Shown: positions 39,761-52,582 of the stretch, one piece after another | Layout: each line of letters opens with the position of its first letter | Numbering within the stretch: the first letter of the stretch is position 1 | Source of the DNA: Ahaetulla prasina | Lineage: Eukaryota; Chordata; Lepidosauria; Squamata; Colubridae | Direction: 5' to 3' | Length of the DNA: 64,000 nt | NCBI RefSeq assembly: GCF_028640845.1 | Contig: NC_080543.1 | Location: 97,391,825 to 97,455,824, forward strand | Made by a program: the position numbers and the translations under genes | The notes under the pieces: model-generated | What the model saw: only the letters and a program-made list of their open reading frames with translations | What the model was told of the DNA's origin: nothing | Database searches by the model: none

Positions 39761-41618
39761 AATCCTTGACTATTCATTGTGAAGAAAACAATATGGCTGG
39801 GTCTGCATAGCCATTTCTGCTCAAGGGAAACTTCATAATAAACAACAGAACAATAGTATTTTTCTCAAAAATCTTGGCACAAGTGTTTTATTTAGTTCTT
39901 GTAAAATGAGTTCTGTCAGCATTTCTCATCCTGGTGTCTCCAAGATGTATTAGATGGTAATGTTACCAGGAAATGCTGTCGGGAAATTCTGAAAGTTGTT
40001 GTCCAATACATCTGAACAACAGGATTGGAAAAGCATCATAAATCAATTCATCTGTTTTGAAGATGTTAATATTCTACTAGGAAAGCAAACTACTATGTAA
40101 ATAGATAGAGACCCGCCCCCCTAAAAATATGCTTCACTATGATCTGCTTGTTTAAAAACAACAGCACAAGAAAAACTGAATAAAATTAGACTGGATTCAG
40201 TTATACTTTTTAAAATAATTATTTGGATCTGGTGCTGGGCTTATAAATGCATGCTATGGTGCAGATATTTCTGAAACTGCCTACTTTGTTTTAATTCCTT
40301 GTGAAAAATGTTTTCACTGTGGTTTGTAAATGTATTATATGACTGAAGATATAGAGCAGTTGAAAAGCTTTATTCTATGAAATGATATGGAAATAAACTT
40401 TGGGAATAGGACATGTTTTTTCAGTGTTCAACATAATAAAGTAACGTACTATCATTACATGGACATTGCAGAATCAAAGCTTAACTAGTTAAGTTTTAGG
40501 CACTTTGGGTTTGTTTTAAAAACTTATGTATAATTCTACATTGCTGTAGCAGAACTACTTGAAAAGAAACAAAAGACCTCCAGGCATCTGGGATAGGTTT
40601 ATGAGATTATTTGCAGAATAACTTGCTCATATTCACTCAGGTTGGAATGTATTTCCTCAGAGTCGAGGGACATGCTAGAACGTAATAATAGCTCATATCA
40701 TTAGTCTTTTGATCTGCCGGAGCCTGAGAAAGTGGTCCCTTTTGCCATCTCTGGGCTGGATTTATGCCTAGCTTGTTTCCTTTGTGGAACTAGAGGGGAT
40801 ATGCAGATGAATGACTCTTTGGGGGCGATAGGAAGGGCAGTATCAGAAGGGCAGTGCTTCACTTTCTCTTAAAGAAACCAAATCCTCATCCTTCGTTTTT
40901 AGACAACTTCTGCAAGAGGCGCTGGAGATGCATAGTAAATGCATAGCAAAGAAGAAGAAGAAAAACTTGTAGAACACAAGATATTTAGGTGCTGTCACTG
41001 ATGACAGTTCTGTTCTGCTATCACTGATGACAGCTTCTAAGCAAGAGCTTGCAAAAGTTCAGACAAATAGTTGCTAACAGATAATCTTGATGAAATGGCA
41101 TCTGTGTGTCTAGATTTGGAAACAGTTGAATGACTGAACAAGAAGAATCCCTGGCTAACCAAGAAATACTGTGGCATGTGTGGAAGCTGAATGGTGAAAA
41201 TAATAGCTTGAAGACTATTTGGAAACTTCAGTTATAATGCAGTAGAATGAGGCTTGGTAGTTTTACCACGTTATACAAACTCCATTGCTTGCTAATAGTT
41301 TCTGAGTGCAATTCAGGGTACTGAATGCTATTTGGGGTTTGGAACTTCAATAGTTTAATTATTTCCTTTCCCCATTAGGTTCTGCCCATCATATCCAGAC
41401 AGAGACTATTTGCTGGGGAGATTCCCTCTTTTCAGGGGATAGAGCAGGAGGGGTTTGACAGTGGGCATTTTTTGTAGCAACTCCCTTCCTCTGGAATAAT
41501 TTCTCTCCAAAGGGTATATAGATACCTGGAATGTCTTATTGACAGAGTTTAAATTTACTATTTAAATCTATTAGAAGTGTCTGACAGTTAATAGACAAAA
41601 TGAATGTATGTATTACAG
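39761..41618. other. Intron 2, mostly unrecognised
   Basis: 39915-40035 contains an imperfect inverted pair (tctccaagatgtattagatg and ccaatacatctgaacaac) typical of a widespread old reptile repeat. Otherwise no recognisable feature. Confidence 0.45.
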
Positions 41619-41751
41619 CACGGGTGTCAAACTCGATCGCGTCACAGGCCGGATCGTGACGTATCATGACGGTTTTTGCCTTTGCGGAGCCGGTGTGGGT
41701 GTGGCCTGGATGTGATGTATCTGGCCGCAGGCTGCCAGTTTGACAGGCCTG
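41619..41751. mobile_element. hAT-type MITE (family H2), 133 bp, with 8-bp TSD
   Basis: The ends are CACGGGTGTCAAACTC and CCAGTTTGACAGGCCTG. A perfect 8-bp duplication, tattacag, lies at 41611-41618 and 41752-41759. It is unusually GC- and CpG-rich (gatcgcgtcac, cggatcgtgacg) for this intron. Same family as 10827-10952. Confidence 0.93.
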
Positions 41752-42102
41752 TATTACAGCTTAACATATGTTTATAGTTAAATCTTTGGAGATACCAGAT
41801 GTAGAGAAAGTGGGAAAGCTGTCACTATGTGCTTTTTTGAGATCTCTAAGGGTCAGTGATCTGGCCACTTCTGGAAGTAGAATACTGTGGTCCATTGGGT
41901 GGATCCTTATTATCCTACATCTTTTATCTTTATGTCAGCCCATATGTTTCACTAATCTTGCTATCGTTGCTCAATAGGAATGCTTTTTGTTGCATTGCAT
42001 ATCTAAATAGAAGTAATTATTAGGATGTTGTTTTAGAAAAAATAATAAAGTGATAACAGGGATATGTCACAATCTTGTAGGAAAAAATGAATGAAATTTT
42101 CC

Positions 42103-43308
42103 TTTCGTTTTTCAAAAGACAAATCAAAATTGCTTGAAGGTACTGAAGATCCCCCCACCCCCACATGATTCTGTATAGTTGTTGTACCATTGCATATGAG
42201 ACACTAAATATAGATTTTTGTCCACGTGTCTTCTATAAAGCCTGAACAGGGAGCTATTCTTGTAATCATTTTTCAGCTCCTAGTGATAGTTTATACTGTG
42301 TGGTCTAAACCACTTTAAGGGTGATTGCTCAGTAATTATAACTCATAGAATTAGCTGCCAGTGGTAGAATTCCACAAAATAGCTTTGTGTCTAGATGTGT
42401 CTAACCAAATACAAACAAACAATCCAGAAATAAGGTGATATTTTCCCTGGAAATGGCTTGAAATACTGAAATGTACAACTTAAAATCATAAAATATTCTG
42501 AAATTTTAAATATTTGTTTCAAGAAATAAAGCAAGTAAGAGGGATAGTTTCACTCATAAGATTGCAGATACAACTTTGAGAGCTTTTATATTTATAAATT
42601 TATATAAGTTCTATTTTTTTTGTTTAAGAGCTCTATGTTGCTCAATAAAAGCTTAAATCCTTTCTTTGTAAGAAATTTGGAGCTTATTTAGATGATTATC
42701 AAAATGTTTACCTACATTTGTAGTAATATAGATTTATAGTAAATAATATGGACATTGAAATGAGTAAAAATGAGTATCAAAACTCCTGAATCTGTAAGTA
42801 AAAACAGATTATTTTTTGTCCAGAATCTATTGAAATAGCTAGAAATTATTACCTCTATAAAAATGTTCTAAAAATATTTTAGGAGATGAATGAAAATAAC
42901 CCTATAATTTTGTACGGAAAAATTAATATTGTAAAAATAAACTTTTTTCCGGACTGATACATATATTGATAAAAAAATAGCTATTTTGATTCTGCTCAAA
43001 TATTTCTAAACAGATGGATAACTTGTTCATATTATGTTACAATATTATTTATGGATATTTCCCTTTACTGAGCAATATTAAGTAGTTGAGACGTCGTTGA
43101 CAAACTAAGTTTTAATAGATGAATTAAATGTTTCTTAACCTGAGACTTTTGCTATGTCTAAAGTAAAGTATTTATATATATTAAAAAAAAAATATTTAGC
43201 AAGCCTATTTTATAGTTTGGACCAGTTGACCAGCAGTTACTAAACTGAAATCACTAAACATTTGGAAAATATATTCAATATGATATTGAGTTTATACAAC
43301 TTTCACTA
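42103..43308. repeat. Tandem duplication, unit 1 (1206 bp)
   Basis: It begins TTTCGTTTTTCAAAAGAC and repeats from 43309 with an offset of 1206 bp. I read only about three substitutions against unit 2 (for example at the 'gacgtcgttgac' site). Unit 1 has about 40 bp near 42615-42656 (containing 'gagctctatgttgctcaa') that unit 2 lacks. Intronic, non-coding. Confidence 0.95.
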
Positions 43309-44475
43309 TTTCGTTTTTCAAAAGACAAATCAAAATTGCTTGAAGGTACTGAAGATCCCCCCACCCCCACATGATTCTGTATAGTTGTTGTACCATTGCA
43401 TATGAGACACTAAATATAGATTTTTGTCCACGTGTCTTCTATAAAGCCTGAACAGGGAGCTATTCTTGTAATCATTTTTCAGCTCCTAGTGATAGTTTAT
43501 ACTGTGTGGTCTAAACCACTTTAAGGGTGATTGCTCAGTAATTATAACTCATAGAATTAGCTGCCAGTGGTAGAATTCCACAAAATAGCTTTGTGTCTAG
43601 ATGTGTCTAACCAAATACAAACAAACAATCCAGAAATAAGGTGATATTTTCCCTGGAAATGGCTTGAAATACTGAAATGTACAACTTAAAATCATAAAAT
43701 ATTCTGAAATTTTAAATATTTGTTTCAAGAAATAAAGCAAGTAAGAGGGATAGTTTCACTCATAAGATTGCAGATACAACTTTGAGAGCTTTTATATTTA
43801 TAAATTTATATAAGTTCTATTTTTCCTTTCTTTGTAAGAAATTTGGAGCTTATTTAGATGATTATCAAAATGTTTACCTACATTTGTAGTAATATAGATT
43901 TATAGTAAATAATATGGACATTGAAATGAGTAAAAATGAGTATCAAAACTCCTGAATCTGTAAGTAAAAACAGATTATTTTTTGTCCAGAATCTATTGAA
44001 ATAGCTAGAAATTATTACCTCTATAAAAATGTTCTAAAAATATTTTAGGAGATGAATGAAAATAACCCTATAATTTTGTACGGAAGAATTAATATTGTAA
44101 AAATAAACTTTTTTCCGGACTGATACATATATTGATAAAAAAATAGCTATTTTGATTCTGCTCAAATATTTCTAAACAGATGGATAACTTGTTCATATTA
44201 TGTTACAATATTATTTATGGATATTTCCCTTTACTGAGCAATATTAAGTAGTTGAGACGTAGTTGACAAACTAAGTTTTAATAGATGAATTAAATGTTTC
44301 TTAACCTGAGACTTTTGCTATGTCTAAAGTAAAGTATTTATATATATATAAAAAAAAAATATTTAGCAAGCCTATTTTATAGTTTGGACCAGTTGACCAG
44401 CAGTTACTAAACTGAAATCACTAAACATTTGGAAAATATATTCAATATGATATTGAGTTTATACAACTTTCACTA
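43309..44475. repeat. Tandem duplication, unit 2 (about 1167 bp)
   Basis: It matches unit 1 directly head-to-tail. The first copy ends 'actttcactattt' at the joint and the second ends 'actttcactatcgc' where single-copy DNA resumes. The near identity implies a very recent event, or two haplotypes placed in tandem by the assembler. Confidence 0.95.
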
Positions 44476-44583
44476 TCGCTTTTCTGTTTTGTTTTATTAT
44501 TGTGCATGATAAAAGGTTTTCTGAAGAACTGGAAAATAAGCAAAGTATTTGGGAAAGTATTCTATCATTTAATGCCTTTATTT

Positions 44584-44763
44584 TGGAATGGTTCTTATGG
44601 TTAACAAGACTGCTGTTCAGCTGGCAATGAATAAAGACGAATAGAGTTAGAGATACCATTGGAATGATACCATTGGAAAGAACCATGGAATGGTTCTTAT
44701 GATTAACAAGACTGCTGTTCAGCTGGCAATGAATAAAGACGAACAGAGTTAGAGATACCATTA
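44584..44763. repeat. Direct repeat, period 102 bp, two copies
   Basis: TGGAATGGTTCTTATG recurs at 44584 and 44686. About 80 bp of each unit (…ctgctgttcagctggcaatg…) is nearly identical. Because 102 is a multiple of 3, a - strand frame (44459-44761) stays open through both units and shows a 34-residue repeat. I regard that frame as non-coding. Confidence 0.9.
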
Positions 44764-45235
44764 GAACATTTTTATCCTGTACCTAAGTAACAAGCATAAG
44801 AAATATAGTGACTATTGATTCTGCTATACATGTGAAAGGAATTATTGAATAAGCATTCAGGAGAGCTTTAAATATGTACAGTTATTGTAATTGCAAAATA
44901 GATAGCCAAAATGCATGCTATGGAGGTGAATGCAACCACAGATACAAAAATCTTCTGTTGTATTCATGTTAATATGTTGTCTTATATGAAGATAATGAAA
45001 ATGGTGTCTGCATTTGTGAAACTAGAAAACATTTAGATGGGAATATCATTATTTGACTTTTACTGTGTCAGTGATCAGAAAGAAACTTCAAATTACCCCA
45101 CCCAATGAAATAAGAGGCTAACTAATAAAGAAAAAAAGATAGTCACTATGATGTCATAGGATAGTCCCACAAGATAAGTGACAAGGTTAAAAAGGTTAGC
45201 TTGATATTATGCATTTATTTCATTTTTATACACTG
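44764..45235. other. Intron 2, nothing recognised
   Basis: AT-rich spacer. Confidence 0.5.
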
Positions 45236-45633
45236 CAGGTAGTCTTTGACTTATGACGACAATTGAGCCCCAAATTGATAAGTGAAACATTTGTTCAGTG
45301 AGTTTCGCCTCATTTTATGATTTTTTCATGTGACAGTTGTTAAATGAATCATTGCAGTTGTCAAATTAGTTACATGGTTGTTAAGTGAATCTGACTTCCC
45401 CATTGACTTTGGTTGTGAGAAGATCGCAAAACCTGATGATTCAGCCCTGGGACACTGCAGCCATCATAAATATGAACCAAAGTTCCAATTTGGAACTTTG
45501 CCAAGTATCCAAATTTTGATCATGTGATGCTGCAATGGTCATAAGTGTGAAAAATGGTCATAAGTCATTTTTTTCAGTGCTGTTGTAACTTTGAACAATG
45601 AATAATGAACTGTTGTAAGTTGAGGACTACCTG
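45236..45633. mobile_element. Mariner-like MITE (family M), about 398 bp, near full length
   Basis: The ends are CAGGTAGTCTTTGACTTATG and GTTGAGGACTACCTG. It contains the full ordered set of family blocks (caattgagcccc, ttcgcctcattttatg, cagccatcataaatatga, gatcatgtgatgctgc, tttttcagtgctgttgtaac). A good reference copy for the family. Confidence 0.9.
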
Positions 45634-46703
45634 TTTATATTACTATTTAAGCAAAATTTTGACATTGTTGCTGATATATTTTTCATAAATAATCATTAAA
45701 AAACTGATTTGTACTTTTGAAAATGCTGACATTTTTTCCCCTAATTTTGAAGCAGCCTTGGCATGTGAATTAAATTTATGGCTGTTCTCTTTTATGTTGT
45801 AATGGTTAATTTCTGGAGTATTTATGGATATTTCTGGAAATAATGATGGAGGACTTTCATATACTATAGATCATTTTTAGAATTACCAAAAGACAGCTAT
45901 TAAGCTATTAGTTAGTATATAAATACTGAGTGAGGTAGATACACTATCATTCAACATATATCTTCCAAAAACTCAGTGGAAATCAGTGGAGCTCTGTGTT
46001 TTCAGTTTTTATCAAGCATCTGCACTTGCCTCATCATCTTAGTCTGGCCATATAATGCCTGCAATAAGATTTTGTAATGTGATTTCATATCCACATTAAG
46101 AAATTATAAATCTAATTACTTTTTCTTTTTCTCTTATATTTTCACCATTCCCTTTTTAAAAAGATTGTGGTGGTTGTCATTGGATTCTAAGGATATTTCT
46201 TTTTAAATATATTTTTGCAATTTTAGGCAGGATATATACCTGTATAAATAGTTCAAATAGCTGAAGAAGGTAGTAACTGAGAAAACTAAAGTATAGAAGA
46301 ACTACAAGTACAGGCAATGATTAACACAAGATGTTCTTTTGCAGTTAAATTAACTGAATCCTGGAAAAGGAGAAGAATGTTGATTTTAGGATATCCACTT
46401 AGAGTGATTGCAGGATTTAATGAGAGTAGGAGTGAAATGAAGTGACGTACAAAATATACAAATCTTGTTGAGGCTTGTTTTGTGACCAATGCATTAACAA
46501 AATATAGAGTCATAAGAGGAAATTTGCATCAGAAATTAAAAAGGTTACAAGAGGTAATGAATACTTCTTTACACTTGTTCTGCTCCAGTACTCTTAATGT
46601 ACAATACTAAAAATATTTTTTAAGTTTTAAGGAATGGACATTGTTGCAGCCCTCTTTGGATGGCATGTTGAAATGTTTCGTTTTTATTATTATTTTCCTT
46701 TAA
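45634..46703. other. Intron 2, nothing recognised
   Basis: AT-rich, no repeat that I can name. Confidence 0.5.
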
Positions 46704-46835
46704 GTATTTCCCTGAAAATAAGACCCTGTCTTATGTTTTTTTGAACCCTGAAATAAGCGCTTGGCCTTATTGCCATGTCAAAAGACCGATTGGGCTTATT
46801 ATCAGGGGATGTCTTATTCTGGGGAAAACAGGGTA
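46704..46835. mobile_element. Short MITE with TTTCCC..AATAAGAC inverted ends
   Basis: The left end 'tatttccctgaaaataagac' and the right end (reverse complement of gtcttattctggggaaaa) pair as imperfect inverted repeats. The interior is 'gaaccctgaaataagcgctt' and 'ggccttatt'. This is a compact element without coding capacity. Confidence 0.7.
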
Positions 46836-46844
46836 ATTGGGGTA

Positions 46845-47187
46845 CAGGTAGTTGTACCGCAACTACTCCCCAACTGTAATGAACTTTGCCCATCACGGTT
46901 GTAACTTGTGACAGTTGTAAAGTAGATCAATTGTGACCAACTGATTTTATGTCATTATTTGCAGCAGTTATGAAGTGAATGCCATGATTGTTAAGTGAAC
47001 TTCTCAGTAGTTTTCAGCAGAGCTATCATAAAAAATGGTCACGTGACTTTGGGATGCTACAAATGGCTGTAAATGCAGTCATGTGACCATGGGAATGAGT
47101 CTGATTATCAGAACTTTGAATCCAGGTTGTAAGTACCCCCTGAAATTACAGACACTAAGCAAATGGTCGTAAGTCGAAAACTACCTG
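46845..47187. mobile_element. Mariner-like MITE (family M), 343 bp, diverged
   Basis: The ends are CAGGTAGTTGTACCG and GTCGAAAACTACCTG, with TA at 46843-46844 and 47188-47189. Internal blocks 'atggtcacgtgactttggga' and 'catgattgttaagtgaa' belong to the family. Confidence 0.87.
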
Positions 47188-47189
47188 TA

Positions 47190-47691
47190 TAGGTATTGAA
47201 GAAATGGACAGAACAAAGGAAAGGAGTATGCAGGTACTATGTATTTTGTTGCTGGTGTAATAAATAAAAATATTAAGCCATATATTTGTAACAAAATTCA
47301 TTTTATCTTTATTTTGTTACACTTATTTCTGTTGCTGGTTACTTTGCTTGAGCATTTCCTTTGCATTCAGTCTTGTTATTCAAAACTTTAGATATTTCTA
47401 ACTAGCCTTCTACCAGCTTTATGTTCAGAGGAAGATTTATTTCCAAGGGTACTATGAATTTCATAGTGATAACTTTGACAGTTCTGTTTGTAAGATTCAT
47501 AGGTTTTTAAGAAATATTGATTGGTATTTGTTTTAGATGGATCTGGAAAAGCATCCATGTAAATTATAGTACTAGATTTCCCTTTTTGTTACCAACAATA
47601 CATGTCATTATATAAAAGTATATTTTGAACAATCTTACTTTTTCCTCAGACGAGATTGCAATACATTTAGATTTGTTAACCACAAAAGAGA
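47190..47691. other. Intron 2, nothing recognised
   Basis: AT-rich spacer between the MITE and the L2 copy. Confidence 0.5.
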
Positions 47692-48770
47692 CTGATTTAT
47701 TTATGTACTATTTATACATATAACTTAGGTAGCCACCCATCTCACAGAGATACTAGGCAGTGAACAGAAGGTTCAAAAACAAACAAAAACACAATGCAAA
47801 ATAAATGTACAGAACAAACAATATAACATATGTGGGAGGATTAAAATACTCCCACTTTTAGTACAAAGACCAAAGCAAACAATCAACCAACCAACCAACA
47901 AGGCACATTTAACTGCCTAGCCCAAAGCCCTGAGAAAACACCCAGTTCTCCAATGCTTTATAAATGGTTAATAAAATCAGGGCCAAGTCCTATGGCCCAT
48001 AAGATGGCACTCTCTAATAGAAGAGCCACCCTGCCAGCTCTGGGTATGCAGGGACAATTAGAGAAATACAGACTCACTAATAATCTGACGTGTGATGTAG
48101 GGTTTTATAAATAATAACCAGAATTGAACCCATAAATCTACAGGAAGCCAATAGATCTTTTGTTATCTTGGCTACATAAATCTATCACTAGATGCCACAA
48201 ACTTCTGCATTCTGGACAGTTGCAGTTTTTGAATGTTCTTTTAAGAGCAGCACCAATACAGAGAGCATCACAGCAATACAATTGGGAAATGACTGAGACA
48301 TGAGTCACTTTGAACAGGGTTTCCCAACCCAGAAGCAAACATAATTCTCCTGAGAGATAAATGTCTGAACAAAACTCTTCTAATTATGGCTGCTACTTGC
48401 TTTGAGTCTAAGAGAATCCCCAAATTGCTTATCAGTTTTGTCTGAGGAAGAATAATCTCACTCAGAGCCAAAGGTAGAAAGTCTGGATTTAGGGGATCTC
48501 CAAACACATACCCTTTGGTTTTGCCAGGTGGAACGTAAGACCATGTTCTTCCCTGTGCAAACCCCCACAGCCTCTAGAAAAGAACCTCCCTGGCATCACA
48601 TGATTAGCCTGGGCAGAGATGTATATTGGTAGTATTGATAAAACCTTACTCCATGTTAAGAGATAATCATATTTAACAGCTTCATTATAAGAAAAAAAAT
48701 GGATAGAGAGATTTACCAGTAAGGGCAAATGGTACCAAGCTAACAACTGCATGCAAATAGAATATTAAAA
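47692..48770 (-). repeat. L2 LINE, antisense, reverse transcriptase remnant
   Basis: The left edge (tttatttatgtactatttat, 'gccacccatctcacagaga') is the reversed 3' tail. On the - strand, 48268-48507 gives SEIILPQTKLISNLGILLDS, matching the L2 block VRNLGVxLDS. 48138-48338 gives HVSVISQLYCCDALCIGAAL, which corresponds to the A-L-V-x-S-R-L-D-Y-C-N-A-L-Y motif region. The frames are broken and key residues replaced (the LDYCN box reads LYCCD). About 1 kb is retained. Confidence 0.78.
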
Positions 48771-48775
48771 ATTGT

Positions 48776-48832
48776 GAGCTGTCCAGGGGTGCTGAAGATG
48801 GGTGGCCATTTAAATATTTTATATAAATAAAA
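48776..48832 (+). repeat. LINE 3' tail fragment, sense
   Basis: 'agatgggtggccatttaaat' followed by ATATAAATAAAAT is a LINE tail in the opposite orientation to the L2 copy beside it. Confidence 0.5.
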
Positions 48833-51800
48833 TGCTTTAGCAAAAGATTGGTAATAATTCAGATTTCCTGTGTTTAAAACTTAACAAGGTATTCATGCAA
48901 TATATGGGGTATTATCCAATCTGAATAGAAAAAATAATAAGTTATCAGTTACTTTAGAATTCTTGCTGCTTTTGCTTGATGCTTTTATTCGTTTTTATTG
49001 AATTCACAATATTATGTTATAAATGATAGTGTGAAATTTCTGCATGGTCCACCACCTAGACCCAAGCCAAGTTCTGGAAAGACATTTCTCAGAAGGATTA
49101 TAATCCTGATTCACATGTATTAAAATGTGTACCATAATAAGGAAAACTACTGTCATGCACAGAACATTAAAATAAATTTTAATGTTAAAATCTTAAAATA
49201 GCAGGCAATTCCACTACAGATTCACTCACTCTTTTGATACAGTTTTAATTTTGATGTGGTTGTCCAGATGAATACATATTCAACACTTGAGAATCCAGGA
49301 GTCTAAACTTTTCAACTTAGCAATTTCTTTGCCATAAGCAACAATTAGGTTAAGACTGCTGAGTTAAATGTTTGCTGAGATGCTTACTTTGTTCAACTGC
49401 TGTGATGATTAATTAATCTGTAAAAAGATATAGAGTTTGTTTTTCCATCTAAGTCAGCATCTTATCTTGTTTGAAGTAAACCCCAAAAGGCATAATCTTT
49501 GTACTAATATTGAATTTAACCTGAGCAATAATATTTAGCTAAAATTACTAAGAGTTTGGATAGAGAAATTCTATTATCGATGTTATTCAAATTTTTAGCC
49601 ATAAGATTTGTTCAGATATTGAAGAAAGCTGGTGATGAATAGGACTGTGGCCTGTAGTGTTAAACCATTTGTTACCTCTTATTTCCTTTTGCTTTCATTA
49701 AGCATGTTAATTTAACCAAAAAATGCAGTTGCAAAGAAGTTGTTCATAATACCGGTAGTGTAAGAATTCTTAAAATACTGTAACACAGAAATAACATTTT
49801 TATAAAATCTAAAATTGCTTATTTTATAGCTAACATCTGCAAATAAACTACCTCAGTTTATTCTGTAGCAATGAATTGTAAATTTCTTACAATGACAACA
49901 CATTTTACAGAATAAACAATTATTGTGCATGCATTCTTTGTATGTAAAATTCTTTAAATTACTCCATAAAGATATACCATAACTGCACAAGCTAGAGGAG
50001 CAAAAATGTAGATGAAGCATACTTCTGCAGTTATGTTATATTGTTTGTCTGAAATGACACAAATTGCATTTGCCTGAACTGTGCCAAGCCCTCATTGACC
50101 CAAGTAAGTTCGATATGTTTTTTAAACTCATGCTTGAATTTATTAACGCTAGATGTTAACTCCATCATGATTGGTTCAGCTTTTAAATATAACTTTTAAA
50201 TACAGGCATTTAAATGAGGAATTAATATTTTACCCACCTTTTATGCTGTTGTCTCAACATGCATGAATTATTGTAAAAGGAGTTTCATACATGTCTCAAC
50301 ATGTACAAATGACTGTAAAATGTTAACAAATATTTAAGCATAGAATGTATTGAATTAAACAGGAGTAAAACCAAGTTATTTACTATGTAGTCCACATATG
50401 CCTGACATCCGCACCTGTGATTTCTAGTCTCTTAGCCAAAGGGTAAGAGAACATTGCTCTAAATTGCTGAATTTAAATTACGAAATTTCAGTTAAAACTA
50501 CAATTTAATGCAGATATAATAAAAACAACATCTGAGTTGGATTTTTCCAGCTGATTTCAACTGTATGCCTTTAGATAGATGTGCTTGGCTGCAGCTTTCA
50601 TTCTCTTTCAATCATGATTGGCATGCAAGAGTATAATAGAGTAACCTAATATGTGTGGAGAGCACCAGATCTGGGAAAATTGCAAGAACATAATCTCGTC
50701 TTCTAAAATGATCCACAAAATATATCTTGATTTCATTATCTCATTCAGTCTCTTCCTTTCAATAACCATTATTACCCCAAGAATTCCATTTCAGAGGTAA
50801 CAGCACAGTGGGTGGACTTCTGTCAACCATATTTTCATTGACCTTACAAATAATCCTGGAATTCTTTTTTCTATAATGTTGAAAATGTTGAAAATTTTAA
50901 CAATAAAATTAATGGAATTAGCAGTGCGATCAAAGCCAGCCTACAACTAGTTTCAAATTTCAAAGGACAATGGAAATATATACACACCAAAAAGAAGGTG
51001 CAGGAAGAATCTGCCTAATTGGAAAAACTGGACAACACTAGATCTGTGAAATATTCAAGAAAGAAATTGATGAATCTGGAGTGACTGCTTAAGCACCAGT
51101 GGGAAAAACATGCAGTTATTACCCAGTAAAGCTAGATTTATTTTATAGAAATTTATTTTCTTCACCTAAATGGCTCCTTTTCCTTATGATTCAAAACTAA
51201 TTCTTATAATAAGAAATCAAAGTTCTTACATTACTTTTGATGAGCTCAGATTATATTCAAATAAGAAGGGATCATATGTTACCAATATAAATATATGCAA
51301 TGTGCTTATCTGAAACTAATTCCCAATGTATGAGTTTCGAATAAACATTGATTGATAACGATTGTAAATTTATTTGGTAGGTGACTACTAAAATATCCTC
51401 CCAAAGGTGGCATGGAACGAGAATTCTTAATAAGATAGTATAGTTGCAAAGGAGAAAGGAGTACAGCATAAATGGTTATATATAAAAACAGCCCACCATT
51501 TTGAAGGTAATGCCTTGAGGAATTAAACTGCTGTAAAAATACAGCTGAAATGTCTAATTCAAGATGCAAATACTGTAAAGAAGAGGAAAACAAAAACCTA
51601 TGCTTTTCATTGTAGCCTTTGCTGCTGTCCAAAGTAGAGCAAGCAATTAACATTTTTTCCCCCCAAGTCTTCTCATAAAATAGTTCTCTGTGTGAACAAT
51701 TTATTCTTTATAAACATTCTAAAGCACAAACTAAGGACAGGGAATAAATCATAAAGACCAATTAACTTCATCTCCAGTGACAAATGGTTTAAAAGCATTA

Positions 51801-52107
51801 ATTCTATGCATAGAAGTAGGTGGAAAATAAAATTGTAAAACAGTTTATGGTGCACGTGCGCTTGGGCACTGCAATCATCTCTGTTAATACACAAAATAAA
51901 TATCTTACATGTTTTTCAGAATGTGCATGCCCGACATTAACAATGGTGCTTAAAAGTTAGTGAACTCTTGAAAACCCAGTTAAACAAATGAATAAAAAAT
52001 ATTATACTTGCTCATTGATTTAACTAAAATGATCCAAAGCTATATATTTCTATATCCAAAAAAAAAAAAAAGGATGTGAAACTTAAATTTTAGTAACAGG
52101 TGTGCCT
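48833..52107. other. Intron 2, 3.3 kb with nothing recognised
   Basis: AT-rich, with an A13 run at 52059-52071. 50930-51130 ('gcgatcaaagccagcctaca', 'gaaggtgcaggaagaatctg') may be an old retroelement fragment but cannot be named. No gene; - strand frames at 51272-51894 show no family resemblance. Confidence 0.5.
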
Positions 52108-52392
52108 AAATGGTGGGTTTCAATTTTTTTTCTACTGGTTCTGTGGGTGTAGTTTGGTGGGCGTGGCATGGCATGGTGGGCATGGCAGGGGAAGGATACT
52201 GTAAAATCTCCATTCCCACCCCACTCCAGGGGAAGGATACTTGCAAAATCCCCATTTCCTGGGACTCAGGAGGCAGAGAATAGATGGTGGGTGGGGCCAG
52301 TCAGAATTTTTAGTACTGTTTCTCTGAACTACTCAAAATTTCTGCTACCAGTTCTCCAGAACTGGTCAGAACCTGCTGAAACCCACCTTCAC
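52108..52392 (+). mobile_element. hAT-type MITE (family H1), beside a Tc1 remnant
   Basis: It starts near AAATGGTGGGTTTCAATTTT and ends GAACCTGCTGAAACCCACCTT. The interior 'ctccattcccaccccactcc' and 'ggggaaggatac' repeats match the family. The termini are mutated and no clean 8-bp duplication is seen. Confidence 0.75.
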
Positions 52393-52395
52393 ATA

Positions 52396-52582
52396 CACAC
52401 CTATTCCCACTCTTGGAAGGGGAACAATGGTATTTGTACAACCTCCATTTGTACATGATCTGTCTTACAGTGGACTGGTAGAGTCCAAACTCTTTGGAAA
52501 CAGTTTTCAAACTGTTTGTAGCCTGTTGAGCTTCCATAACTATATTTCAAGGGTCCTTAGAACTTTTTTTTGTGTGAGCCAT
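52396..52582 (-). pseudogene. Tc1-type transposase N-terminus, decayed
   Basis: On the - strand from 52582 the frame reads MAHTKKSSKDP, a stop, then NSLKTVSKEFGLYQSTVRQI and YKWRLYKYHCSPSKSG. This is the helix-turn-helix DNA-binding domain of vertebrate Tc1 transposases (TVSKxFGLxxSTVRxIxxKW). The catalytic part is missing, cut where the H1 MITE lies. It belongs to a different insertion from the Tc1 copy at 16026. Confidence 0.87.

Noticed and set aside
44459..44761. 100-codon - strand frame with a 34-residue internal repeat
   Set aside because: The repeat is a 102-bp DNA duplication that happens to keep frame. No start context, domain or neighbouring exon supports a gene.
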